Part shown: positions 25,673-34,033 of the stretch, one piece after another
Numbering within the stretch: the stretch's first letter is position 1
Layout: every line of letters starts with the position of its first letter
Assembly: GCF_010729305.1 (NCBI RefSeq)
Contig: NZ_AP022574.1
Span: forward strand, 1,922,001-1,986,000
Source: Mycolicibacterium psychrotolerans
GTDB lineage: Bacteria; Actinomycetota; Actinomycetes; Mycobacteriales; Mycobacteriaceae
DNA length: 64,000 nucleotides
Direction of reading: 5' to 3'
Notes under the pieces: generated by a model
What the model was told of the DNA's origin: nothing
The model's database searches: none
What the model saw: only the letters and a program-made list of their open reading frames with translations
Position numbers and translations under genes: made by a program

Positions 25673-26359
25673 ATGACGGAGCCGACAAATCAAGAGCTCG
25701 CTCAGCGAATGGCTGAGCTGGCCCGGGCGGCGGCGGCGCCGCGCAGCGTCGACGACGTGTTGAACGACGTCACGCGCGAAGTGATGGAGTTGATCCCGAC
25801 CACCGACGCGTGCGGTGTGCTGTTCGTGGGCAAGGCGGGCCGGTTCGAATCAGTCGCGGGGACCTCCGAGTTGCCCCACGAACTCGACCGGCTGCAGATG
25901 ACCTTTCAGGAAGGTCCGTGCCTGGAGGCCGCGCTCGACGAGCCCATCGTGCGGGCCGACGACTTCGCCGCCGAGCAGCGGTGGCCGCGGTACTCGGCCG
26001 CGGCAGCCGAGCTCGGCGTGCGCAGCGGCCTGTCGTTCAAGCTCTACACCAGCTCGCAGACTGCCGGTGCGCTGAACCTCTTCGCGCTCAAGCCGAACGC
26101 CTTCGAGGGCAAGGACGAGAACATCGGGGCGATCCTGGCCGCCCATGCCGCGGCGGCGATCATGGCCAGTCGGCAGAACGAGCAGCTGCAGTCGGCGCTG
26201 TCCACTCGCGACCGCATCGGGCAGGCCAAGGGCATCATCATGGAGCGCTACAACGTCGACGACGTGGCGGCGTTCGACATGCTGCGCAGGCTGTCGCAGG
26301 ACAGCAACACCAAGCTGACCGACATCGCGCAGCGGGTCATCGACACCCGCGGTAAATGA
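25673..26359 (+). CDS. GAF-ANTAR RNA-binding antiterminator
   Basis: Signal-dependent transcription antiterminator, 228 aa. A GAF domain (about residues 20-160; FQEGPCLEAALDEPIVRADD and SGLSFKLYTSSQTAGALNLFA) is followed by a C-terminal ANTAR domain with IGQAKGIIMERYNVDDVAAFDMLRRLSQ and IAQRVID. ANTAR domains bind paired RNA hairpins and block terminators. The start is the ATG after GAGGGA; TACGTT at 25640 may be its -10. About 190 bp without genes precede it. It converges with the phosphatase of a stress module. Confidence 0.92.
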   Translation: MTEPTNQELAQRMAELARAAAAPRSVDDVLNDVTREVMELIPTTDACGVLFVGKAGRFESVAGTSELPHELDRLQMTFQEGPCLEAALDEPIVRADDFAAEQRWPRYSAAAAELGVRSGLSFKLYTSSQTAGALNLFALKPNAFEGKDENIGAILAAHAAAAIMASRQNEQLQSALSTRDRIGQAKGIIMERYNVDDVAAFDMLRRLSQDSNTKLTDIAQRVIDTRGK

Positions 26360-26360
26360 C

Positions 26361-26425
26361 GCGCCGAACGTACGGTTTGTGACGCCGCCACTCGCGCGAT
26401 GCGTCAGAAAGCGGACACTCGGCGC
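26361..26425. terminator. Inverted repeat between convergent genes, family B copy 2
   Basis: Arms 26361-26385 and 26401-26425 pair at 20 of 25 positions around a 15-nt loop, beginning one base after the GAF-ANTAR stop and ending 7 nt before the phosphatase stop. Arm sequence (GCGCCGAA..TACGGTTT.TGACG) resembles the element at 13382-13447. Likely a bidirectional terminator. Confidence 0.68.
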
Positions 26426-26432
26426 TGCGACC

Positions 26433-27605
26433 TCACAGGTGCTCAGGCGCGTGAGGTGGCACGCCGAAGGCAAGCAGCGCGGTGTCATCCTCGACGCCTG
26501 ACCCCATGCCCTCCAGAAGCGTGCTCACCGCCTCGACGATCGAGGCTGCGGACGCCGGTGAATGTGCCTTGGCGAAACTGAGCAAGGCCCCGTCGTCGTC
26601 GTAGCGCTCACGACCCGTGCCGGTGCTCGCTTCGGTCAACCCGTCGGTGTAGAGCACCAGGGTGTCCCCAGGCCCCAAGTGAAATCGACTCGCCACGAAG
26701 TGCGGCGTCACCGTCATGCCGACGGCCTGACCTCCGACGGTGTCTGCGTAGTGAGCGCTGCCGTCACTGGCGAGCAGTAGCGGTGGCGGGTGGCCGCCGC
26801 TGGCCAGTTCGACGTCGAAACCGTCGCCCTGCTTGGTCAGATTGCCGTATATCAGGGTGCACAGCCTGCTTCCTCGGACGTCCACCTTCTGCTCGAGCAC
26901 CGAGTTCAGATTGTGGAGCACCCGAACGGGATTCTGGTCCGATACTGCGGCAGATCGGAGCACGTACCTCGCCAGCCCGGTGATGACGGCAGCGTCGACG
27001 CCCTTCCCGACGACGTCTCCCAAGAAGAACCCCCATGTCGCGCTGGACAAGGGGAACAGGTCGTAGAAGTCGCCTCCGATGTCGTCGACCGATGCCGCGT
27101 AGTAGTAGTCGGCGGCGTCCAGTCCAGTCGGCGGTGCGAGGACCGGCGGCAGCAGCGAACGGCGCAAGGTGTCGGCGAACAGCGCGACACGCGCCCTGTC
27201 CGCTTCGGCCTGCTTGCGCTGAGCCAAGAGTTCGCGTTCGTATGAGCGTCGGTCCGTCGCGTCGACCGCAGTGACTCGGACCAGTTCCGCGCTCCCGTCG
27301 GCGCCGGTCCTGATGTTGGCGGTGAGGAACATCGGCAGACGATTCCCGCTGGGGCCAACGAAATCGACTGTCACACCGGCGAGTTCACCGCTCATACGGA
27401 GTAGGGGACCGAAGTGCGTGTCGTAGTGGATGCGACTGCCCGGTGTCAGCAGGTCACCGATCGACTTGCCGTCCAGCGCACCCGGCTTGACGCCGAGCCA
27501 TCGGATCAACCTGTTGTTGGCGCGGATGATGCGACCGTCGATGTGGGTGACCAGGTGACCCGACGGGGCGTTGTCCCAGAAGTCTTCGGCCTCGGAGGCG
27601 GTCAC
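26433..27605 (-). CDS. PAS-PP2C (SpoIIE/RsbP-like) serine phosphatase
   Basis: Cytoplasmic phosphatase of 390 aa: PAS domain (about residues 8-125), a coiled linker rich in Arg/Glu (RRSYERELLAQRKQAEADRAR), then a SpoIIE-type PP2C domain with DDIGGDFYDLF, LGDVVGKGVDAA, YTDGLTEAS and DDTALLAF carrying the metal-binding aspartates. It should dephosphorylate a phospho-STAS anti-anti-sigma factor. GTG start overlapping the stop of the RsbQ-like hydrolase, as in the Bacillus rsbQ-rsbP operon. The STAS gene is first in the same operon. Confidence 0.93.
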   Translation of the reverse strand: MTASEAEDFWDNAPSGHLVTHIDGRIIRANNRLIRWLGVKPGALDGKSIGDLLTPGSRIHYDTHFGPLLRMSGELAGVTVDFVGPSGNRLPMFLTANIRTGADGSAELVRVTAVDATDRRSYERELLAQRKQAEADRARVALFADTLRRSLLPPVLAPPTGLDAADYYYAASVDDIGGDFYDLFPLSSATWGFFLGDVVGKGVDAAVITGLARYVLRSAAVSDQNPVRVLHNLNSVLEQKVDVRGSRLCTLIYGNLTKQGDGFDVELASGGHPPPLLLASDGSAHYADTVGGQAVGMTVTPHFVASRFHLGPGDTLVLYTDGLTEASTGTGRERYDDDGALLSFAKAHSPASAASIVEAVSTLLEGMGSGVEDDTALLAFGVPPHAPEHL

Positions 27606-28402
27606 GTCGCTCGAACGAAGTCCGCGATGGCCGCCGCGGTGGCGTCGGGGTCACTGACGTGGGGGCAGTGCCCCGTCGCGTCCAAGGTCGTCAGTTGACT
27701 GCCGGGGATGTGTTGGTGCACGTAGGCACCGACGGCGCGGGGTGCGATCGCGTCGTGGAGGCACTCGATGATCATGGTGGGCAGCGAGATCTGGGCGAGA
27801 TCGTCGCGGTTGTCGGAGAGGAACGTGGCTCGGGCGAACACGCGCGCGTGGTCGGGGTTGGTCCGGCAGAACGATGCTTCAAGCTCCTCGTGCAGGTCGG
27901 GGCGGTCGGGGTTGCCCATGATGACCGGCGCCATGGCATGTGACCAGCCAAGATAGTTCAACTCGAGTGACTCGAGGAGTTCGTCGATGTCGCCTTTTGA
28001 GAAACCGCCGCGATAGTCGCCGTCGTCGACGTAGCGCGGCGAGGGCGTTAGCATCACCAGCTTGGCGAACCGAGATGGGTCTTTGATGGAGGCCAGCGCG
28101 CCGATCATCGCCGCGACGGAGTGGCCCACGATGTTGACATCACTGAGATCGAGGTCGTGCAGGATCTCGACGACGTCATCGGCATAGCCGTTCAACGACG
28201 AGTATTTGTCGGGATCCCAGGCAGCGGGATCGGATGCCCCACAGCCGACATGATCGAAGAGAACCAGTGTGAAATCGTTCTTCAGCCGCTCGACGACGGG
28301 ACGCCACAGATTCTGATCGCAGCCGAAACCGTGGGCGAGAAGCAGAACGGGCGCGTCATCGACACCGGTGATCGTGACGTTGTTCCTGGTGCGGCTGTTC
28401 AC
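27602..28402 (-). CDS. RsbQ-like alpha/beta hydrolase
   Basis: Alpha/beta hydrolase of 266 aa that closely follows the pattern of Bacillus RsbQ: LLLAHGFGCDQNLWRPV, LFDHVGCGASD, then the nucleophile in VGHSVAAMIGALASI, triad Asp in CLHDAIAP and His in TGHCPHVSDPD. In Bacillus, RsbQ supplies a small ligand that activates the PAS domain of RsbP under energy stress. The same gene order and 4-nt overlap with a PAS-PP2C phosphatase here support that role. The GTG start has GGAG upstream. A general esterase remains possible. Confidence 0.9.
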   Translation of the reverse strand: MNSRTRNNVTITGVDDAPVLLLAHGFGCDQNLWRPVVERLKNDFTLVLFDHVGCGASDPAAWDPDKYSSLNGYADDVVEILHDLDLSDVNIVGHSVAAMIGALASIKDPSRFAKLVMLTPSPRYVDDGDYRGGFSKGDIDELLESLELNYLGWSHAMAPVIMGNPDRPDLHEELEASFCRTNPDHARVFARATFLSDNRDDLAQISLPTMIIECLHDAIAPRAVGAYVHQHIPGSQLTTLDATGHCPHVSDPDATAAAIADFVRAT

Positions 28403-28434
28403 GGCTGACTCCTAGAACCGAACCGTCGGCGCCG

Positions 28435-28827
28435 TCAGCGGAAGTCCGAGAGCGCGTCGGACAGGGTGGCGTGGAGGCTGAGTTCTCGGTCCAGGCCCAT
28501 CAGCTTCATGGGCCGGCTCGTTCCCCGGCCATCGGCGACGACGCCGAACCGCTTCTCGGATCGGCGAGCGCTCTGATGTCCCTCGAGCAGGACCGTCATG
28601 CCCGCCGAGGCCAGGAAATCGACGTTCGAGAGGTCGACGATGAGGCCGTACGGCGCGGCGGCGAGATGGCTTGCGATCGCGTCGGCGAGCACCGGCGCGG
28701 TGGTGAGGTCGACCTCGCCACGGGCGGCCAGCACGACGACGCCGTCCATGGGGATGGCGTCGAGTGCGAAGAGGCGGTCGGAGGGAAGAGCGGTATGCCC
28801 GTCGGCTTGTGTGGTTTCGTCAGACAC
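28435..28827 (-). CDS. STAS-domain anti-anti-sigma factor
   Basis: RsbV/SpoIIAA-like protein of 130 aa. After a ~20-residue lead-in come VVVLAARGEVDLTTAPVLADAI and DLSNVDFLASAGMTVLLEGHQ, whose Ser is the usual phosphorylation site. When dephosphorylated such proteins bind an anti-sigma kinase and free a sigma factor, in mycobacteria often SigF. The GTG is chosen because AGGTGA lies 6 nt upstream; an in-frame codon 66 nt upstream would lengthen it. First gene of the operon with the RsbQ- and RsbP-like genes; no kinase is encoded here. Confidence 0.9.
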   Translation of the reverse strand: MSDETTQADGHTALPSDRLFALDAIPMDGVVVLAARGEVDLTTAPVLADAIASHLAAAPYGLIVDLSNVDFLASAGMTVLLEGHQSARRSEKRFGVVADGRGTSRPMKLMGLDRELSLHATLSDALSDFR

Positions 28828-28938
28828 AACTATCACCTGATGCGGTTCCTCATGGGTTGCTGGTGCAGTAGTGCGAGGGCTGAACACGTACACCTGACGG
28901 CGAATCTACTAGTTCGGCTCGACAAGTTCGACGTGAAG

Positions 28939-29011
28939 TGCCCCCGGCAGGATTCGAACCTGCGACACCGGCTTTAGGAGAGCCGTGCTCTATCCCCTGA
29001 GCTACGGGGGC
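28939..29011 (-). tRNA. tRNA-Arg (anticodon CCT)
   Basis: Seventy-three bases fold into a full cloverleaf: acceptor GCCCCCG/CGGGGGC with discriminator A, D arm AGCTCAGGGGATAGAGC, anticodon stem CGGCT/AGCCG around loop CTCCTAA (anticodon CCT, reading AGG), and T arm GCAGGTTCGAATCCTGC. CCA is not encoded. Confidence 0.97.
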
Positions 29012-29108
29012 GACGGTGGGAGCTTACCGGGCTGCGGCGCTCCACCTCACCCCGCCGCATATGGCAAAAATGTCAAAACATCGGTCGGCCGCCGGTAGCG
29101 TGCCGACC

Positions 29109-29807
29109 GTGGAGCTGACACTGCAACGCATCGGCGCCTGGTCGGGCAGCATCATGATCCTCCTCTACGGCGCCAGCTTCTCCGGCGTCGCGCAGCTCTT
29201 CCCGCCGCTGTCGCCCGCAGCGCCGGCTGACGAGATCGCCGCGTTCTTCGTCGACCACAAGCTCTGGATCCGGTTCGGCGTGTCCGGCGCGCTGCTCAGC
29301 GCTGCGCTGGCACTGCCGTTCCTGGCGGCGATCGTGCTGCGCATCCGGCGCGCCGAAGGCGGCTGGGGCATGCTCTCGATGACCCAGCTGATGGCCGCCA
29401 CCGTGTTCGTGCCTGCGCTGCTCTTCCCGCAGTTCTTTCTCGGCGTCGCCGCCTACCGCCCCGCGGAACGGTCGGCCGAACTCACCCAGGCCCTCAACGA
29501 CGTGTTCTGGCTGTGGTTCATCGGGATCGTCGGCACGATCATCGTCCAGAACATCACCCTCGCGATCGCCGCGTTCACCGACACGGCGGAGACGCCGACG
29601 TTCCCGCGGTGGTACGGCTACCTCAATCTGTGGGTGGCGACGCTGTCGCTGCCCGGCTGCGTCGTGGTGGTCTTCAACGACGGGCCGCTGGCGTGGAACG
29701 GTGTTTTCGCGTTCTACATCCCCGGGCTGGTGCTCGTCGTGTGGCTCTTCGCCACGACGGCGGTCATGCTCAAGTCCATCACTGCCGAGCAGGCCGTCTC
29801 GGCGTGA
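29109..29807 (+). CDS. Six/seven-TM membrane protein, unknown function
   Basis: Integral membrane protein of 232 aa with about six hydrophobic segments (for example SIMILLYGASFSGVAQLF, LSAALALPFLAAIVL, LMAATVFVPALLFPQFF, WLWFIGIVGTIIVQNITLAIAA). I do not recognise a family. The GTG is exactly 7 nt after TAGCGT (29096-29101), so a leaderless start is favoured over ATGs further upstream. It is translationally coupled to the COX3-like gene, suggesting a role with that membrane pair. Confidence 0.75.
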   Translation: MELTLQRIGAWSGSIMILLYGASFSGVAQLFPPLSPAAPADEIAAFFVDHKLWIRFGVSGALLSAALALPFLAAIVLRIRRAEGGWGMLSMTQLMAATVFVPALLFPQFFLGVAAYRPAERSAELTQALNDVFWLWFIGIVGTIIVQNITLAIAAFTDTAETPTFPRWYGYLNLWVATLSLPGCVVVVFNDGPLAWNGVFAFYIPGLVLVVWLFATTAVMLKSITAEQAVSA

Positions 29808-30370
29808 CGACGACCGTGCGGCGGGTGCCCGGCGAAAGCGGCACCTGGGTCTTCCTGTTCGGCGACATGGCTGTCTTCGGCGCCTTCTTCGTCACCTTCC
29901 TGGTCGAACGTGCCAGTGCACCAGAGGTTTTCGACGCCGCACGGACGACACTTCACATCGGCGTCGGAGTCGTCAACACCCTCGTTCTGCTCACCAGCTC
30001 GCTGCTGGTGGTGCTCGCGCTCAATGCGGTGCGCGCCGGGCACCGCGCCGTGGCGACCCGCGCCGTCGTAGCGGCCATCGCCTGCGGCATCGGATTCGTC
30101 GCGCTGAAGGTCACCGAGTACGTCGCCCTCGCCGCGGCGGGACACGGACCGGGCGCCAACCACTTCTACCTCTACTACTTCATCCTGACCGGTCTGCACC
30201 TGTTCCACGTCTGCCTCGGGCTGGGCGCGCTGACCTTCGTCCTCACGCAGACCCGACGAGCCGAGCGCAGCGCCACCCGGACCGCGCTGGTCGAAGGCGC
30301 GGCGTGCTTCTGGCATCTGGTGGACCTGCTGTGGATCTTCCTGTTCGCACTGCTGTATCTGGTGAGCTGA
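29804..30370 (+). CDS. Cytochrome c oxidase subunit III / NorE-like protein
   Basis: Five-TM haem-copper oxidase subunit III-like protein, 188 aa. ESGTWVFLFGDMAVFGAFF at the start and FYLYYFILTGLHLFHVCLGL later are characteristic, and short stand-alone versions of this type are NorE-like. It does not bind redox cofactors itself. GTG start in GTGA overlap with the upstream membrane protein; a COX4/NorF-like gene follows after 1 nt. No catalytic subunit (NorB or CtaD) is in the window. Confidence 0.87.
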   Translation: MTTTVRRVPGESGTWVFLFGDMAVFGAFFVTFLVERASAPEVFDAARTTLHIGVGVVNTLVLLTSSLLVVLALNAVRAGHRAVATRAVVAAIACGIGFVALKVTEYVALAAAGHGPGANHFYLYYFILTGLHLFHVCLGLGALTFVLTQTRRAERSATRTALVEGAACFWHLVDLLWIFLFALLYLVS

Positions 30371-30371
30371 C

Positions 30372-30641
30372 ATGTCCGCCCTGAGGCTGCTGAAGAACCG
30401 CGCCGGCGTCAGCTGGTTGATCCTGGTCGCCGCGACACTCGTGTCCTGGGCGGTGGGCGCCGAGCACGGCACCGGCTCAGCGGTGGGCGTCGTGGTGCTC
30501 GGCATCGCCGCGATCAAGGTGCGTCTGGTCGGGCTCGACTTCATGGAGTTGCGGCACGCCCCCATCGCGCTGCGGGCAGCGTTCGAGGGCTACTGCGTGG
30601 GCATGTGGGCGCTGCTCTCGGCGCTCTATCTCTGGCTGTAG
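30372..30641 (+). CDS. Cytochrome c oxidase subunit IV / NorF-like small membrane protein
   Basis: Eighty-nine residues with three transmembrane helices (SWLILVAATLVSWAVGA, GVVVLGIAAIKVRLVGLDFMEL, YCVGMWALLSALYLWL). The IAAIKVRLVGLDFMELRHAP segment is typical of prokaryotic COX4/NorF proteins. It is one base downstream of the NorE-like gene and presumably associates with it. Confidence 0.85.
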   Translation: MSALRLLKNRAGVSWLILVAATLVSWAVGAEHGTGSAVGVVVLGIAAIKVRLVGLDFMELRHAPIALRAAFEGYCVGMWALLSALYLWL

Positions 30642-30647
30642 CGGGGG

Positions 30648-31472
30648 CTACCCCAGTGCCGCGATGACGTGGCCGAACGCCTCGGCGTGCCGGTCCTGGA
30701 CGATGACGTAGCCGATGCCGTACCGCTCCCGGTAACCGCGGATCCGCTCGGCCATGTCCGCGGTCGATCCCGACAGCACGCCGGGGTGGCGCAGCAGCTC
30801 CTCGTCGGACAAGCCCGGCAGGAAATGGCGCGGGATCGTCAGGTCGGGCATCCCCGATCCGTCCAGCGGCATCGCGGTGATCGCGATGTTCAGTTCGAGT
30901 GCGTCGAAGCGGTCGCCGGCGGCGTCGCGCACGAACGCGATGCGGTCGGCCAGCGGGTCCTCCCCGGCGCCGGGCGCGCGGTCGCCCCCGGTGAGGCCGA
31001 CGATGTCGGCCGCCTGTGCCGCAAGGCGCAGCACCCGGTCACCGTTACCGGCGATCATGATCGGCACGTCGGGCAGGTGCTCGGCCATGTATTCGCACGT
31101 CTGCCGGAGGTGGTCGACGCGGGCACCCGCGGTCGGGAACGGAATGCCGGCCGCCTCGAACTCCTCCTTCATGTACCCGGTGCCCAGGCCGAGGTCGAAC
31201 CGGCCGCCCGACAGGTCGCGCAGCGCGGCGACGTCGCGCGCCAGCAGCGCAGGCCGGTAGAACGCCGCGTTGAGCACGAAGGTGCCCACCCGCAGCGTCG
31301 AGGTCGCCATCGCGATCGCCGTCATCACCGGGAACGGCGCCGGTCCACCGAGGTGGTCGGGCACGTGCAGCACGTCGTAACCGAGATCTTCGGCCCGACG
31401 GGCGGATTCGGTCAGCTTCTCCCGTGAGGTGCCGCGCATGACGCCGATACCGAATCGAAACTTCGTGGCCAC
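30648..31472 (-). CDS. LLM-class F420-dependent oxidoreductase
   Basis: Luciferase-like monooxygenase fold enzyme, 274 aa, expected to use coenzyme F420. Seen: FRFGIGVMRGTSREKL, HVPDHLGGPAPF, GTFVLNAAFYRPALLARDVAALRDLSGGRFDLGLGTG in order, and IMIAGNGDRVLRLAA. It matches the mycobacterial TIGR03621-like subgroup in length. TACGAT lies 6 nt upstream of the GTG (leaderless). It faces the COX4-like gene tail to tail. Substrate unknown. Confidence 0.9.
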   Translation of the reverse strand: MATKFRFGIGVMRGTSREKLTESARRAEDLGYDVLHVPDHLGGPAPFPVMTAIAMATSTLRVGTFVLNAAFYRPALLARDVAALRDLSGGRFDLGLGTGYMKEEFEAAGIPFPTAGARVDHLRQTCEYMAEHLPDVPIMIAGNGDRVLRLAAQAADIVGLTGGDRAPGAGEDPLADRIAFVRDAAGDRFDALELNIAITAMPLDGSGMPDLTIPRHFLPGLSDEELLRHPGVLSGSTADMAERIRGYRERYGIGYVIVQDRHAEAFGHVIAALG

Positions 31473-31598
31473 GATCCGATCGTAGGGACAGGTTTGGATC
31501 AGAGACCGCGCGGGCATGAACGCTGCAGTCTTTTCCGCGAAGATCCGGCCCGTCGTCGAAACAATCCGACGGGCCGGATCAAAATTTTTCAAGGCCGC

Positions 31599-32699
31599 AT
31601 GATGGCAGACATCCCCACGCTCGGCGTCGAAGAGGAGTTCCTCCTCGTCGATCCGGGATCCGGCGCGCCCGTGGGCCGCAACCGGGAGGTCGCCGGCCAT
31701 GCCGCCGAGCAGGGCGTCGACCTGCAGCTGGAGCTGACCAGCTGTCAGGTGGAGACCGCGACGGAGGTGGTCGACACCACCGATGGCCTGCGTGATCAGC
31801 TGTTCCATCTGCGGCGCACTGCCGCGGACGCCGCACAGCGCGCGGGCGCGCGTCTGCTCGCGGTGGGGCTGCCCCCGACCTTGCCGCGGGAGTTCCCGAT
31901 CACCGACAAGCCGCGCTACCGCGACATCGGCGAACGCTTCGGCATGATCGCCCACGAGCAGGGCATCTGCGGATGCCACGTGCACGTCGCGGTGCCCGAT
32001 CGCGATGCGGCGGTCGCGGTCGCCAACCGGTTGCGGCCGTGGCTGCCGATGCTGCTTGCACTGACCGCGAACTCGGCGATCTACCGCAACGCCGACACCG
32101 GCCACTCGAGCTGGCGCAGCGTGCTGTGGGCGCGGTGGCCCAGCGCCGGTCCGCCGCCGCACTTCGACTCCGCCGACGAGTACGACGCCGCGGTGCAGAT
32201 GCTGTGCCACACCGACGTGATCCGGGATGACGGCATGGTCTATTGGGACGTGCGGCCGTCGGCGGATTTCCCGACGGTCGAGGTCCGGGTCGCCGACGTG
32301 CCGGCGACGGTGGCGGAGACCGTGCTGTTCGCCTCTCTGGTGCGGGGTGCGGTGATGACGGCGCTCGCCGACGAGGAGCGCGGCGAACCGATGCCGCCGC
32401 TTCCGCCGTGGGTGCTCAAGGCCGCCTATTGGAAAGCGGCCCGCGACGGGTTCGACGGTGCAGGCGTCGACCTGGACGACCAGACGACGGTGCCGATGCG
32501 GGCGCTGCTCGAGCGGCTGGTCGAGCGGGTGCGGCCCGCGCTCGAGGCGGCCGGCGACCACGAGTTCGTCAGGTACGGCCTCACCGCCGTTGCCGAGCGC
32601 GGCAACGGTGCGATGCGGCAACGACAGGCCTGGCGACGACGTCACGACGTCGCCGACGTGCTCGCCGAGGCGGCCGCGGCGACGCTGGAGACCAGCTAG
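31599..32699 (+). CDS. YbdK-type carboxylate-amine ligase (glutamate-cysteine ligase fold)
   Basis: ATP-dependent carboxylate-amine ligase of the GCS2 family, 366 aa. The N-terminal LGVEEEFLLVDPGSG and the central CGCHVHVAVPDRD are diagnostic; TANSAIYRNADTGHSSWRS is also typical. Related proteins show weak glutamate-cysteine ligase activity. Mycobacteria make mycothiol and ergothioneine, so a gamma-glutamyl product is plausible but unproved. Two adjacent ATGs are possible starts. Its TAG shares bases with the stop codon of rskA on the other strand. Confidence 0.9.
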   Translation: MMADIPTLGVEEEFLLVDPGSGAPVGRNREVAGHAAEQGVDLQLELTSCQVETATEVVDTTDGLRDQLFHLRRTAADAAQRAGARLLAVGLPPTLPREFPITDKPRYRDIGERFGMIAHEQGICGCHVHVAVPDRDAAVAVANRLRPWLPMLLALTANSAIYRNADTGHSSWRSVLWARWPSAGPPPHFDSADEYDAAVQMLCHTDVIRDDGMVYWDVRPSADFPTVEVRVADVPATVAETVLFASLVRGAVMTALADEERGEPMPPLPPWVLKAAYWKAARDGFDGAGVDLDDQTTVPMRALLERLVERVRPALEAAGDHEFVRYGLTAVAERGNGAMRQRQAWRRRHDVADVLAEAAAATLETS

Positions 32700-33412
32700 A
32701 CCAGGGGCAGTTCAGCGAAGGCGGGGCTGGTCGGCTCCGTTGAGCCGCCGGGCGGCTCGACGGTGAACGCCAGGGAGCGCGACGACCCGAGGTCCGGCAG
32801 CACGGCCGTCGTTGACGGTGCCACCGCCTTGGCGTCCATGGTGCCCGCCGAGTGCGGACCGTCCGCGGCGACCAGCCACATCTGGTAGACGGTTCCCGGC
32901 TTGGGCGGCGGCACGTTGTTCATCACGAGCACGCCGGAGTCCCGCTCGCGGGAGAACACGACGGTCGCGGTGCCCCCTCCGGGAATCTCACCGGACACCG
33001 TGCGCACATCGGGGGCGGCGAACACCTGGTCGGCGGTCGACGTCGAAGCGCTCGGGCGCAGCGCGAGACCGACTCCGAGCGTTCCGAGGCCGACGGCCAC
33101 CACGGCCGCGGCGGCCAGCATGGACGTCGTCCAGCGCCGACGCTTCGGGGTGCCGGGGCGCAGGGTGCGCACCGGGTCGCCGGCGATCTGCGCGAGCACC
33201 TGCGCGCGCAGTTCGGCGGGCGGCTCGACCGAGGTCGCCTCGGCGATCACCGCCATGGTCTCCCGCACGGCGCGGACTTCGGAGCTGAACGCCTCGGCGA
33301 CCCCCGTTGGTGCGTCGCGCAGTCGGCGGTCGATGTCATCGACCTCGGCGTCACTGAGCGCATGCAGCGCGTAGGGCGTCGCGAGCGACATCAGATCTTC
33401 TGGGCTGGTCAT
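32696..33412 (-). CDS. rskA: Anti-sigma-K factor RskA
   Basis: Single-pass membrane anti-sigma factor, 238 aa. The N-terminal cytoplasmic part (DLMSLATPYALHALSDAEVDDI, then LRAQVLAQIAG) binds sigma; WTTSMLAAAAVVAVGLGTLG around residues 94-117 is the membrane helix; the extracellular domain ends with the RskA signature VYQMWLVAADGPHSAGTM and PPGGSTEPTSPAFAEL. Known homologues are cleaved by regulated intramembrane proteolysis to release SigK. ATG overlaps the sigK stop by 4 nt. Catalytic or signal details are inferred from the M. tuberculosis pair. Confidence 0.95.
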   Translation of the reverse strand: MTSPEDLMSLATPYALHALSDAEVDDIDRRLRDAPTGVAEAFSSEVRAVRETMAVIAEATSVEPPAELRAQVLAQIAGDPVRTLRPGTPKRRRWTTSMLAAAAVVAVGLGTLGVGLALRPSASTSTADQVFAAPDVRTVSGEIPGGGTATVVFSRERDSGVLVMNNVPPPKPGTVYQMWLVAADGPHSAGTMDAKAVAPSTTAVLPDLGSSRSLAFTVEPPGGSTEPTSPAFAELPLV

Positions 33413-34017
33413 GTCACCCCCAGGCATCGGCGAAGGCCGCGGATGGCGTCACGCATCCGCGACTTGATGGTGGCAAGGTTGGTCGCAAGTCGCTCCGAAA
33501 CCTGCACATAGGTCAGACCGTCGTAATACGCGAGTTGGATGCACTCGCGCTGGGTGTCGGTCAGGGAGCCCAGGCAGTCGGCGACCTGACGTCGTTCGTC
33601 ATCGAGGATCACCTCGTCGGCGACGTGATCGGCAGGCGGTTCGACATTCGCGGCGCCGTAGCGGGACTCGCGGGTGCTCGCCGCCTGTTCGGACCGCACC
33701 CGGTCCACCGCGCGGCGGTGCGCCAACGTCATCAGCCACGCCAGCGGAGAGCCGGCGGCCGGATCGTAAGTGTGGGCGTTGCGCCACACCTGCAGGTAGA
33801 CGTCCTGAGTCGTCTCTTCGCTGTACCCCGGATCCCGCAGCACGCGGGTGACCAGACCGAACACCCGGGATCGGGTCTGGTCGTAGAACGCGGCGAAGGC
33901 GTCCACATCCTGGCGGGCCACCTGGCGCAGCAATGCGTCGAGTTCGGCGGTCACGAGCGGTAGCCTAGCGGCTGCCGTCAGCCTGGCCTCGGAAGCGACG
34001 TCGAGCGTACTGGTCAT
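33409..34017 (-). CDS. sigK: ECF RNA polymerase sigma factor SigK
   Basis: ECF sigma factor of 202 aa strongly resembling mycobacterial SigK: LDALLRQVARQDVDAFAAFYDQTRSRVFGL (region 2.1-2.2), YSEETTQDVYLQVWRNA, WLMTLAHRRAVDRVR and region 4 with LTDTQRECIQLAYYDGLTY and LATNLATIKSRMRDAIRGLRRCL. A downstream GTG (start of VTAELDALL) would give the length of the M. tuberculosis protein. It is followed by rskA and preceded after 16 nt by the DUF1365 gene, with a candidate SigK promoter in front of that gene. Confidence 0.95.
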   Translation of the reverse strand: MTSTLDVASEARLTAAARLPLVTAELDALLRQVARQDVDAFAAFYDQTRSRVFGLVTRVLRDPGYSEETTQDVYLQVWRNAHTYDPAAGSPLAWLMTLAHRRAVDRVRSEQAASTRESRYGAANVEPPADHVADEVILDDERRQVADCLGSLTDTQRECIQLAYYDGLTYVQVSERLATNLATIKSRMRDAIRGLRRCLGVT

Positions 34018-34033
34018 CCGGTGTCACCGGCCC

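Noticed and set aside
28939..29011. tRNA-Arg as an integration site of a genomic island
   Set aside because: No direct repeat of the tRNA 3' end and no integrase were found in the window.
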